Below are positions 1-4,747 of a DNA stretch of 6,455 nucleotides, in pieces. The translations under genes and the position numbers were made by a program. Location: NCBI GenBank assembly GCA_016218635.1, contig JACRDJ010000004.1, positions 1 through 6,455 on the forward strand, written 5' to 3'. Within the stretch, counting starts at the first letter, position 1. Every line of letters starts with the position of its first letter. The stretch is from Candidatus Iainarchaeum sp. (GTDB taxonomy: Archaea; Iainarchaeota; Iainarchaeia; Iainarchaeales; JAFGBZ01). The notes under the pieces were generated by a model. It worked only from the letters and a program-made list of their open reading frames with translations. It was not told where the DNA came from and did no database searches.

Positions 1-234
1 ACCCTTGGCTTGTACATTGGTTTTTATGGTGAATTTTTCCTAATAATCGCATTAATCTTTCTTGCAATTGCCACATACTTTTACTTAAAGAAAAAAAACT
101 GCTGCAACATCGAAGGGGTAAAATCAAACTGGAAAACAATTATTCTCTCTTTGCTGATAATGCTTGTCGTATATTTTGTGGTGAAATTTGTTCTAGTGCC
201 ATTTTTGGCGCAAAAACTTTTCGGGAGTACATAA
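1..234 (+). CDS. Small two-helix membrane protein, 5' end probably outside the window
   Basis: The reading frame is open from base 1. A TTG at 10-12 could start a 74-residue protein, but nothing before it supports a start, so the gene may be the C-terminal part of a longer one. Two hydrophobic segments are visible (counting from the TTG, about residues 7-27 and 43-66), separated by a short loop with a lysine run and a Cys-Cys pair at residues 31-32. The stop lies one base before the start of the HMA-domain lipoprotein, so the two are almost certainly co-transcribed. A membrane protein with a vicinal cysteine pair next to an HMA protein recalls MerT next to MerP, but in MerT the pair lies inside a helix and here it lies in the loop. 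A role in metal ion transport is inferred from context only. Confidence 0.6.
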   Translation, partial: TLGLYIGFYGEFFLIIALIFLAIATYFYLKKKNCCNIEGVKSNWKTIILSLLIMLVVYFVVKFVLVPFLAQKLFGST

Positions 235-235
235 A

Positions 236-592
236 ATGAAACAGATTGCAATCTTGGCACTGCTCGTGTTTTTAATTTTGCCAGGCTGCGTCAACCAAAC
301 CCAGCCAAACACAACACAAACAGCATTAACCGCGGCAGGCCAAAAGAGCGAGTTAAGGCAGATGGAATTAAGCATTGAAGGGCTATGGTGCGAAAGTTGC
401 GTTTATGGCAACCAATCCGTAATCAACAAAACTCCCGGAATACAGTCGGCGGAAATAAAAATAACCGATTATATAGCACAGACGGGAACCGCAAAAATAG
501 TTTATGATCCGGCAAAAATAGGTAAACAGCAAATAACAAGACTTACAGAGCCTTACCCATCAACAATAATAGAAGACAGGCCAATAAATTAA
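236..592 (+). CDS. Lipoprotein with heavy-metal-associated (HMA/MerP-like) domain
   Basis: This is a 118-residue protein. Residues 1-18 are a lipoprotein signal: Met-Lys, a hydrophobic core, then a lipobox LPGC with Cys18 as the lipidation site. A Thr/Gln/Asn-rich linker (about 19-40) leads to a domain of about 75 residues with the metal-binding loop GLWCESC (Cys52 and Cys55). Downstream, TPGIQSAEI and a KIVYDPAKI strand fit the ferredoxin-like HMA fold (MerP, CopZ, P-type ATPase N-terminal domains). The usual loop is GMxCxxC; here Leu replaces Met. The lipobox places the domain outside the membrane, where it could bind a soft metal and hand it to the upstream membrane protein. The ATG follows the upstream stop by one base, and a GGGAG at 223-227 may serve as ribosome binding site. 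The metal cannot be told from sequence; a thiol or redox role is an alternative. Confidence 0.8.
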   Translation: MKQIAILALLVFLILPGCVNQTQPNTTQTALTAAGQKSELRQMELSIEGLWCESCVYGNQSVINKTPGIQSAEIKITDYIAQTGTAKIVYDPAKIGKQQITRLTEPYPSTIIEDRPIN

Positions 593-599
593 AGGGACG

Positions 600-614
600 T
601 TTTAATTCGTTTTT
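600..614 (+). terminator. Oligo-T transcription terminator after the HMA lipoprotein
   Basis: Two T tracts (600-603 and 610-614) begin 8 bases after the stop codon at 592. Archaeal RNA polymerase terminates at oligo-T without needing a hairpin, so this is a plausible end for the metal-protein operon. It is based on position and T content only. Confidence 0.4.
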
Positions 615-651
615 GAAAAGGAAAACCAGTGCTCTAACTGGGCATTGCTTT

Positions 652-665
652 TTCTTTATAAAGAA
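652..665. repeat. 14-bp perfect palindrome
   Basis: TTCTTTATAAAGAA reads the same on both strands. Its right half, TATAAAGAA, recurs as a direct repeat at 677-685, 20 bases later (two helical turns). The box resembles a TATA element in both directions. A second perfect palindrome, GAAAAATTTTTC, follows at 683-694. Function is unknown; it may be a DNA-protein binding site or chance in AT-rich DNA. Confidence 0.5.
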
Positions 666-798
666 CATTTTGCCAATATAAAGAAAAATTTTTCGGAAAT
701 TTTGCGCTTGTTCTTTGGCTTTGTTCCGTGCCGTTTTTGGCTTCGGCAATGACCGTCGGAGCAATGGTTAAAATACGAACTATTTATTTTCTATTTAC

Positions 799-895
799 AA
801 TGCAGGGAACAAAAATTTTGAAGGCCGTTGCTAACACCCAACATTTTGTGGCATGTTAACCTCGTCATTGCCGGATTCATTCTGTTCCCAGCATT
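799..895. repeat. Long imperfect inverted repeat (hairpin)
   Basis: AATGCAGGGAACA at 799-811 pairs with TGTTCCCAGCATT at 883-895 at 12 of 13 positions. The pairing can continue inward with TGAA (819-822) against TTCA (876-879) and GGC (823-825) against GCC (870-872). A separate 10-bp inverted pair, CGGCAATGAC at 744-753 and GTCATTGCCG at 864-873, crosses this hairpin, so the two foldings are alternatives or would form a pseudoknot in RNA. It could be a remnant repeat element or part of a 3' UTR structure. Confidence 0.45.
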
Positions 896-902
896 AAAAA
901 AA
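896..902 (-). terminator. Oligo-T terminator of the 318-residue protein gene
   Basis: On the minus strand a run of seven T residues starts 9 bases after the TGA stop (911-913). This is typical of an archaeal T-tract terminator. Confidence 0.55.
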
Positions 903-910
903 TCCTTCGC

Positions 911-1867
911 TCAGGCACCACTCAGGCGCTTGACCCAGAAATCGCCTTCTTTTCGGTAGCCGTTGGCTTTGGCGATGAGCGCATGATTGCTTCTGTCGCG
1001 GCGGCGGAATACTTCCATTTCCCGTCGGGCCCTGATTCCGCTATTAATGCGATTCCAGAACGCCGTCCATTCTTTGGAAGGGGTTTTTCGGTCCACGATT
1101 CCCTGAAACGTGACACGGTTCTTTTTCCTGTCAATCAGCAGCGTTTGAAGTGTTTCTTTAACTTCCTCGGGCTCGTGCGGATTATTTTTCATTTCATTCA
1201 GCAATTTGATTTCCTCGGTTCTGGCCTGGGCCGTTCGTCCCAGTTCCAGTTGTTTCCGCAGGAAACGCATGCGGGCGAGAATTTTTATTTCCTCCGGAGC
1301 CGGCAGCGGGGGATAAACCGGTTTATTCCAGAAAAACGGGCTGGTGGCAGGGTCCCTTATCTTTACTGCATTCATCCCGGTTTCCCGGGCATGGTGTTCA
1401 AGCTCATCCAGCAGGAATTTCTGCCAGGGCTCTCCCAGTTCGTTCCTGATCTTTTCGGCTTCTTTAATCGTGCTGTATGCGGGAGGATCCTTATGCATTT
1501 TTTCAGGCCCGCTGAACCGTTCCACGATTACGGTTCCGGATTCAAAACCCAGTTTGGCCTGCGCTTTTTTTCCGGGCCAGGCCGGGTCCGTAATGGCCAG
1601 GGCCAGGGGAGACTCGCCTTCACTGGGCGTTAATTCAAGGGACAGTTCCCGGTTTCTTCCCACCGGCCCTTTTTTGGGAAACGTAGCCAGGAAGATCCCT
1701 CCGTGCTTCCGTAGAATCTCTCTGCTGGCAGTCGGATGATGTCCCCGGCCTTCCGGGTTTATTTTCTGAAACGCTTCCGCTGCGGCCTGTTTGATATTCA
1801 CTCCTGTTTCGCGAAGTTTCCGGCGGATTTTCAGCGGAAGAATTCTGCGTGGATTCAATGGGGTCAT
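911..1867 (-). CDS. Hypothetical basic protein of 318 residues
   Basis: I do not recognise this family with confidence. The protein has no signal peptide or membrane segment and is rich in Arg, Lys and Glu. Residues 1-55 are basic and helical-looking. Residues 56-120 alternate hydrophobic strands (GIFLATF, SPLALAIT, SGTVIVERF). Residues 145-190 hold a Trp, a long helix (LLDELEHHARETG) and NAVKI, then a Trp/Pro/Tyr-rich segment. Residues 190-290 are predicted coil or helix with many Arg-Lys. The end, NHALIAKANGYRKEGDFWVKRL, has the rhythm of the last helix and strand of a GNAT acetyltransferase, but no acetyl-CoA loop (Q/RxxGxG/A) is obvious, so this is only a hint. The ATG is supported by a TATA-like box centred 26 bases upstream, which predicts a leaderless mRNA. 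The long opposite-strand frames here are shadows. Confidence 0.75.
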   Translation of the reverse strand: MTPLNPRRILPLKIRRKLRETGVNIKQAAAEAFQKINPEGRGHHPTASREILRKHGGIFLATFPKKGPVGRNRELSLELTPSEGESPLALAITDPAWPGKKAQAKLGFESGTVIVERFSGPEKMHKDPPAYSTIKEAEKIRNELGEPWQKFLLDELEHHARETGMNAVKIRDPATSPFFWNKPVYPPLPAPEEIKILARMRFLRKQLELGRTAQARTEEIKLLNEMKNNPHEPEEVKETLQTLLIDRKKNRVTFQGIVDRKTPSKEWTAFWNRINSGIRARREMEVFRRRDRSNHALIAKANGYRKEGDFWVKRLSGA

Positions 1868-1889
1868 ACCTAATACTTTCTTTGATGGG

Positions 1890-1896
1890 TATTTAT
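1890..1896 (-). promoter_or_regulatory. TATA box of the 318-residue protein gene
   Basis: The minus strand reads ATAAATA, preceded by the purine-rich GGAAAGG that could serve as a BRE. Its centre is 26 bases upstream of the ATG (1867), so transcription should begin at or next to the start codon. Confidence 0.55.
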
Positions 1897-1916
1897 CCTT
1901 TCCGTGGAGACGGCGC

Positions 1917-1929
1917 CCAACTCAGTTGG
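1917..1929. repeat. 13-bp palindrome upstream of the TATA box
   Basis: CCAACT-C-AGTTGG is a perfect 6-bp inverted repeat around one base, about 21 bases upstream of the TATA box of the minus-strand gene. That is a usual place for an activator site in archaea. No known regulator motif is recognised. The sequence also resembles a tRNA D-arm, but no tRNA can be folded here. Confidence 0.35.
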
Positions 1930-1970
1930 TTTAGGCTGCAACCGTAATTAGGCGAACGTGCCTGGCGCAG

Positions 1971-2801
1971 CTAACAGTACGTGCTGTTCTTTCCTGACTT
2001 GCCATCTCCTCCGGGAAGGGCTTTCACAACCGCCTGTTGGTCCTTCGGGAGATAGTTCAGCCAGCATAGGGCATGGTAGGCCTGGTCCGGTTCGTCCGAA
2101 TGTGCTTCCCGGAAGCGGGAATCCCGGGCCGCTTCATTCTCGTGGCGCAGGTCATAGACTCCCCAGTCAAATTCCGTGGATTCCTGGGTGTCGGTTGCGA
2201 TGATTTCGCCCGCCTGTACGAAAACCGGTTTTACTTCGGTCGTCCGCGAGTCGTTCAGTTTGGGTTCCGGAAGCGAATCCGCAATTGCCTGAAACTTCGG
2301 AGGCAATGCGCCCAGGTGTCCTAACCGGTACCTGATTCCGCATTCGTTTACGACGTCAAACATGTAATGGATTCCTGCGCTGTCAATAAAGCGGGCCGCC
2401 CGCCAGACATACCCTTCAAGGGGCGCGGTTACTTCCACGGGGCCATCCGTCTTATCCGTCCGGAAACCCCCGTGCGGTTTGAAGTCGCCCCCTCTTTCCT
2501 GTCCTGGATACAGGATTGCGGTCGCCAGATCCAGGTTCACGGGCGCCTGGAATACCAGTGGCTCCGGACAGGCGGTGGGTTTCCCTTGCGGTTTCCACTT
2601 TCCATCCGTATATCTCCAGGTGACTGTTTCCGGAGTTTTTTCAACCGGGCCGTTTCCCGGTTCTTTTCCTTCGTCTTTCCCGGTCCCTTCCGGTGTCCTG
2701 GTTGGTTTCTCTTGCCCGCCAACGCTTAATCGGGCAAGCAGGTTCCGGAGCTCTTTGGTTTCCTCCGTGTACCCCTGCGCTTCAAAATACCGGACCGGTT
2801 T
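1971..2801 (-). CDS. C-terminal fragment: M23/LytM-like domain of unknown activity
   Basis: In this frame the protein reads PVRYFEAQG, a helix (ETKELRNLLARL), a charged Pro/Gly/Lys/Glu linker, then a domain from about CPEPLVFQAPVNL to the end. The domain has the layout of M23 (LytM) peptidases: GQERGGDFKPHGGF, VTAPLEGYV, a strand pair with HYMFDVV, RLGHLGAL and a late DWGVYDLRHEN. The His of the HGG box remains, but the zinc-ligand Asp of HxxxD and the HxH motif are not clearly present (GHL instead). It may therefore bind carbohydrate or protein without cutting, or be a divergent enzyme. A Cys at the start of the domain and a terminal Tyr-Cys could form a disulfide, which fits an exported protein. 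A GTG at 2538-2540 lies inside the domain and is not a credible start. Confidence 0.65.
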   Translation of the reverse strand, partial: KPVRYFEAQGYTEETKELRNLLARLSVGGQEKPTRTPEGTGKDEGKEPGNGPVEKTPETVTWRYTDGKWKPQGKPTACPEPLVFQAPVNLDLATAILYPGQERGGDFKPHGGFRTDKTDGPVEVTAPLEGYVWRAARFIDSAGIHYMFDVVNECGIRYRLGHLGALPPKFQAIADSLPEPKLNDSRTTEVKPVFVQAGEIIATDTQESTEFDWGVYDLRHENEAARDSRFREAHSDEPDQAYHALCWLNYLPKDQQAVVKALPGGDGKSGKNSTYC

Positions 2802-3070
2802 TCTATTTCCGTGTACTTTTCGGGTGATATTCCGCCGGATGCCAGGGCCACTTGCAGCTCTGCTTTAAGTCCCTCCAAAGCCGGGTCAGTGGTTTTTTTA
2901 TTTCCGGTGTCTGCGATATGCTGTCCGGATGCTTCCGGGCTTTTCTGCGGTTCCGGCAAGAAATCGTTCACCGGAACCTTCTCCGGCGCCCCATTTTCCC
3001 GCGGCGTAATGCACCCGGAAAACAGCACCAGTGCAAGGATTCCAACAACTCCGTATTGCATCATGCGCAT
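2726..3070 (-). CDS. N-terminal fragment: lipoprotein signal and linker
   Basis: The ATG at 3068-3070 gives MRMMQYGVVG, a hydrophobic stretch and the lipobox LFSGC with Cys20. A Pro/Glu/Lys-rich, low-complexity linker (about 21-65) follows, then a short helical segment (LKAELQVALASGGISPEKYTEIE) that resembles a SHOCT-like helix pair. The protein should be exported and lipid-anchored on the outside of the membrane. After about residue 91 the frame turns into an Arg/Lys-rich tail that is out-of-frame translation, not real protein. The start could also be one of the two following ATGs (3062-3064 or 3059-3061). Confidence 0.6.
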   Translation of the reverse strand: MRMMQYGVVGILALVLFSGCITPRENGAPEKVPVNDFLPEPQKSPEASGQHIADTGNKKTTDPALEGLKAELQVALASGGISPEKYTEIENRSGILKRRGTRRKPKSSGTCLPD

Positions 3071-3090
3071 GAAATATACACGGGGTTTCC

Positions 3091-3100
3091 TTAATTAAAT
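3091..3100 (-). promoter_or_regulatory. TATA-like element of the lipoprotein gene
   Basis: ATTTAATTAA on the minus strand is centred about 26 bases upstream of the ATG at 3070 and follows an A-rich stretch. It predicts a leaderless mRNA. The same AT-rich block could also drive transcription rightward towards nadA, with a leader of about 20-45 bases. Confidence 0.45.
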
Positions 3101-3137
3101 TTTTTCCTTTTCGGACTTCTTGAACTGAACCATTTTC

Positions 3138-3145
3138 CTTAAAAT
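3138..3145 (+). promoter_or_regulatory. Possible TATA-like element for nadA
   Basis: CTTAAAAT is centred about 26 bases upstream of the second in-frame ATG (3168). If it is real, nadA is leaderless and starts at 3168, not 3144. The match to TATA is weak. Confidence 0.3.
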
Positions 3146-4163
3146 GCCTTGGGGACGGACACTTCGTATGGGAATTCAGACAACCCTGTCCGTTGAATCG
3201 GAAGCCGCCCGTCTGCTTGCATCGCGTGGGCGCCTGAAGTATTCCCGCGAACAGTGTGCGCAGTTGGCGGAGCTGACCCTCGAAATCAACCGGTTAAAAA
3301 AGGAAAAGAACGCGGTGATTCTGGCGCACAATTACCAGACCGCCGACATCATTTACGGAGTGGCGGATTACGTGGGAGACTCGCTTTATCTCTCCCGCAA
3401 GGCCAGGGAATCGGATGCGGACGTGATTGTGTTCTGCGGGGTGAGGTTCATGGCGGAGACCGCCAAAATGCTTTCTCCGCAGAAAAAAGTGCTTTTGCCT
3501 GATTTGAAGGCTGGCTGTTCGCTGGCGGAAGGAATTTCGGCCGCCGACGTGTGGGCACTCAAAATAAAGCATCCGGGCGCGCCCGTTGTGTGCTACATCA
3601 ATTCGTACGCGGAAACCAAGGCGGAATCCGACGCGGTCTGCACGTCCGGGAATGCATTGAAAGTCATCGAATCCTTTCCGGAGCAGGAAATCATCTTTAT
3701 TCCCGACCAATTCATGGCCGCCAACCTCCAGAAGGAAACGAAGAAAAAGCTCATTTCCCATAATGCGCTCTGCATTGTGCACGAGACCTTCACCGCCCAC
3801 CAGATTGCTTCTTTTAAGAAGCTTTACCCGCAGGCACAGACAATGGCCCATATTGAGTGTTCTCCGGAAGTGGCGGCGCTCGCCGATTATGTGGGTTCCA
3901 CCGGAAAAATGGCGGACTTTGTGGACAAGAGCCTCGCCAAGCAGTTCATGGTGGTCACGGAGTGCGGAATGGGCGATTTGCTCCGCGTGCAGTTTCCGGA
4001 CCGGGAATTCATTGTTCCATGTGCCATGTGCCCGTACATGAAGCGCATTACGCTCGAAGGCGTTCTCCGCGCGCTGCTCAAAGGCGAGCACGAAATCAAA
4101 GTGGATGAGTCCGTGCGCCGGAAAGCGATGAATGCGCTGGACCGGATGCTTTCAGTCGGATGA
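3144..4163 (+). CDS. nadA: Quinolinate synthase NadA
   Basis: NadA condenses iminoaspartate with dihydroxyacetone phosphate to quinolinate, the precursor of the NAD pyridine ring; it is a cytosolic [4Fe-4S] enzyme. From the ATG at 3144 the protein has 339 residues. It shows VILAHNYQ (57-64, substrate His62 and Tyr64), GDSLYLSRKA, VIVFCGVRFMAETAK, and LPDLKAGCSLAEG with the first cluster Cys125. YINSYAETKAESDAVCTSGNA follows in the second domain, ALCIVHE carries Cys210 and CAMCPYMKRITLE carries Cys296. The spacings of 85 and 86 match those of characterised NadA enzymes, so Cys296 (not 293) is the likely third ligand. The N-terminus is about 20-40 residues longer than in minimal NadA. The longest start is given; 3168 (MGIQTTL) is an equally good or better choice because of the TATA-like box before it. 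No nadB/aspartate dehydrogenase or nadC is in the window. Its last codons are repeated at 4748-4782. Confidence 0.95.
   Translation: MPWGRTLRMGIQTTLSVESEAARLLASRGRLKYSREQCAQLAELTLEINRLKKEKNAVILAHNYQTADIIYGVADYVGDSLYLSRKARESDADVIVFCGVRFMAETAKMLSPQKKVLLPDLKAGCSLAEGISAADVWALKIKHPGAPVVCYINSYAETKAESDAVCTSGNALKVIESFPEQEIIFIPDQFMAANLQKETKKKLISHNALCIVHETFTAHQIASFKKLYPQAQTMAHIECSPEVAALADYVGSTGKMADFVDKSLAKQFMVVTECGMGDLLRVQFPDREFIVPCAMCPYMKRITLEGVLRALLKGEHEIKVDESVRRKAMNALDRMLSVG
4129..4163 (+). repeat. Direct repeat, unit 1 (3' end of intact nadA)
   Basis: These 35 bases encode the last residues of NadA (NALDRMLSVG and stop). They match 4748-4782 at 31 of 35 positions, the first 17 bases (TGAATGCGCTGGACCGG) perfectly. 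The two units bracket the toxin-antitoxin operon. Confidence 0.85.
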
Positions 4164-4436
4164 TTACCTGCGGTAAATGTCATCATGGTGCTGCAGGTCT
4201 TCAAACCATACTTTCCCGCTTTTTTTGTCGAATTTGAATATCAGCACGAAATGGGTGTCAATGTGGACGCGCTTGAACTCCTTCATGGCATGCGAGAGAT
4301 TCTTGTAGTGTTCAATGTCCGGACTGGACGCTATCTCATCCATTTTTTTGAGCGCGGCCTCAAGCCGTATTTTGTCTTTCCTGGAAAGTTTCTGCAGGAT
4401 TTTTTCCAGCTTTTCGCTGACGTCAAATTCAGTCAT
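4164..4436 (-). CDS. RelE/ParE-superfamily toxin
   Basis: This 90-residue protein has the RelE layout: an N-terminal helical hairpin (about 5-37, rich in Lys/Glu), then basic strands (HYKNLSHAMKEFKRVHI, HFVLIFKFD, KVWFEDL) and a C-terminal HHDDIYRR. RelE-family toxins cut ribosome-bound mRNA. Lys52, Lys55 and Arg56, His83, His84 and Tyr88 are candidates for the basic and general acid-base residues. Its ATG lies inside the end of the antitoxin gene (overlap 4429-4436, ATGACTGA), the usual order of antitoxin first with translational coupling. Its stop codon is directly adjacent to the nadA stop on the other strand. Toxicity is inferred from family and partner; length and motifs show no truncation. 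Confidence 0.85.
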   Translation of the reverse strand: MTEFDVSEKLEKILQKLSRKDKIRLEAALKKMDEIASSPDIEHYKNLSHAMKEFKRVHIDTHFVLIFKFDKKSGKVWFEDLQHHDDIYRR

Positions 4437-4671
4437 GGGAAAGTTTCCTGCGCAGCTCCTGAACGCCGGAAAATTTCCTGAATTTCCCTTGGTCTATCCT
4501 GAGCAGTTCTTCTTGGTATTCGGGCCTTAACTCGGGTTCCAGAAACTCCTGTTCATATTTCCGAACAATGAAGTTGATGGCATCTGACTTGTTTTTGAGG
4601 CCGTATTTCCCTTTTACGATGCTCACCACACGGTCTGGATGCTCTTCCAGCGTTATCACCGACTGCACCAT
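4429..4671 (-). CDS. Antitoxin, archaeal RHH-like (DUF2683-type)
   Basis: This 80-residue protein begins with a strand (VQSVITL) and two helices (HPDRVVSIVKGKYGL and KSDAINFIVRKYEQEFL), the pattern of a ribbon-helix-helix DNA-binding domain that would bind the operon's own promoter. The segment EPELRPEYQEELLRI is typical of the archaeal DUF2683 family as I recall it. The charged tail (about 55-80, KFRKFSGVQELRRKLS) is likely to wrap the toxin. It overlaps the toxin gene by 8 bases. The start is well supported: GGTGATCC sits 3 bases before the ATG region, a full match to the archaeal 16S 3' end. Antitoxin function is inferred from the position before a RelE gene. Confidence 0.8.
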   Translation of the reverse strand: MVQSVITLEEHPDRVVSIVKGKYGLKNKSDAINFIVRKYEQEFLEPELRPEYQEELLRIDQGKFRKFSGVQELRRKLSHD

Positions 4672-4674
4672 TCT

Positions 4675-4682
4675 GGATCACC
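4675..4682 (-). promoter_or_regulatory. Strong Shine-Dalgarno site of the antitoxin gene
   Basis: The minus strand reads GGTGATCC, ending 3 bases before the ATG (4671). It is complementary to the archaeal 16S 3' terminus (GGATCACCTCC). It is the only near-perfect ribosome binding site in the window and implies a leadered, efficiently translated antitoxin. Confidence 0.75.
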
Positions 4683-4702
4683 ATTATATTCTATTATCTT
4701 TC

Positions 4703-4712
4703 ATAATAAAAA
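4703..4712 (-). promoter_or_regulatory. TATA-like element of the toxin-antitoxin operon
   Basis: TTTTTATTAT on the minus strand is centred about 36 bases upstream of the ATG. That leaves a leader of about 10 bases holding the Shine-Dalgarno site. A second AT box (ATATAAT, 4683-4689) lies too close to the start. The T run may also act as a weak terminator for the upstream Lrp gene, which is on the same strand. Confidence 0.4.
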
Positions 4713-4733
4713 GTTATTCTTTTCGCTGGCCGT

Positions 4734-4744
4734 CCCTCCGAGGG
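4734..4744. repeat. Short GC palindrome between the Lrp gene and the antitoxin gene
   Basis: CCCTC-C-GAGGG lies 42 bases downstream of the Lrp stop, and a T run follows about 22 bases later on the minus strand. It may slow transcription from the Lrp gene into the toxin-antitoxin operon. A one-base loop is sterically tight, so the working stem is four pairs with a three-base loop. Confidence 0.35.
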
Positions 4745-4747
4745 GGG

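Larger units (their letters stand above)
593..910. other. Convergent intergenic region without a convincing gene
   Basis: This 318-base stretch lies between the 3' ends of the HMA lipoprotein gene (plus) and the 318-residue protein gene (minus). Its left part is AT-rich. It holds the two oligo-T tracts after the lipoprotein gene, a 14-bp perfect palindrome, a 12-bp AT palindrome, a 9-bp direct repeat (TATAAAGAA at 657-665 and 677-685) and a long imperfect hairpin at 799-895. The only ATG-started frame of note is a 36-residue one at 749-859 with no ribosome binding site. I found no tRNA arms or C/D box pair. Confidence 0.6.
1971..3070 (-). pseudogene. Lipoprotein with M23/LytM-like domain, split by one frameshift
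   Basis: Two minus-strand frames together give one sensible protein of about 366 residues: a lipoprotein N-terminus (frame ending at 2726) and an M23-like C-terminus (frame open from 2864 to 1971). They overlap in 2726-2864. The N-terminal frame makes sense up to about EKYTEIE, and the other frame makes sense from about PVRYFEAQGYTEETKEL. Adding one A to the four-A run at 2799-2802 joins them as EIE-K-PVRYFEAQG. One missing base in a homopolymer is therefore the simplest cause, either an assembly or read error or a genuine recent mutation. No classical -1 slippery heptamer is present. Apart from this site both parts look intact, with no other stops, so the gene is probably functional in the population. 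It has its own TATA-like element and lies 103 bases upstream of the next minus-strand gene. Confidence 0.75.

Noticed and set aside
626..650. tRNA-like D-arm sequence on the minus strand (CCCAGTTAGAGCAC)
   Set aside because: No matching acceptor stem, anticodon arm or TTCGAAT-type T-arm can be placed around it; CCAGT/ACTGG is only a 5-bp hairpin.
749..859. 36-residue plus-strand frame from ATG 749
   Set aside because: It has no ribosome binding site, no recognisable protein and overlaps the inverted repeats; frames of this length arise by chance.
983..1633. 216-residue plus-strand frame
   Set aside because: It is the antisense shadow of the 318-residue gene, which has a better promoter, terminator and amino acid composition; this frame is Phe/Pro/Arg-rich.
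1911..1970. tRNA-like text (CAACTCAGTTGGTT) between two minus-strand genes
   Set aside because: No cloverleaf can be built: there is no T-arm consensus and no pairing acceptor ends. The palindrome and the 4-bp AGGC/GCCT hairpin explain the resemblance.
2537..2722. 61-residue minus-strand frame between the two lipoprotein fragments
   Set aside because: It is a Lys/Arg/Gly-rich shadow of the linker in the M23-like frame.
2799..2805. Programmed -1 frameshift joining the lipoprotein frames
   Set aside because: The AGAAAAC context is not a standard X-XXY-YYZ slippery site and no downstream stem or pseudoknot is evident; a lost base in the A run is simpler.
3294..4091. 265-residue minus-strand frame
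   Set aside because: It lies wholly antisense to nadA, whose identity is certain, and its His/Arg-rich composition is typical of shadow translation.
4164..4747. Insertion sequence or integrative element carrying the toxin-antitoxin genes
   Set aside because: No transposase, integrase or terminal inverted repeats are present; only the direct repeats of the nadA end are supported.
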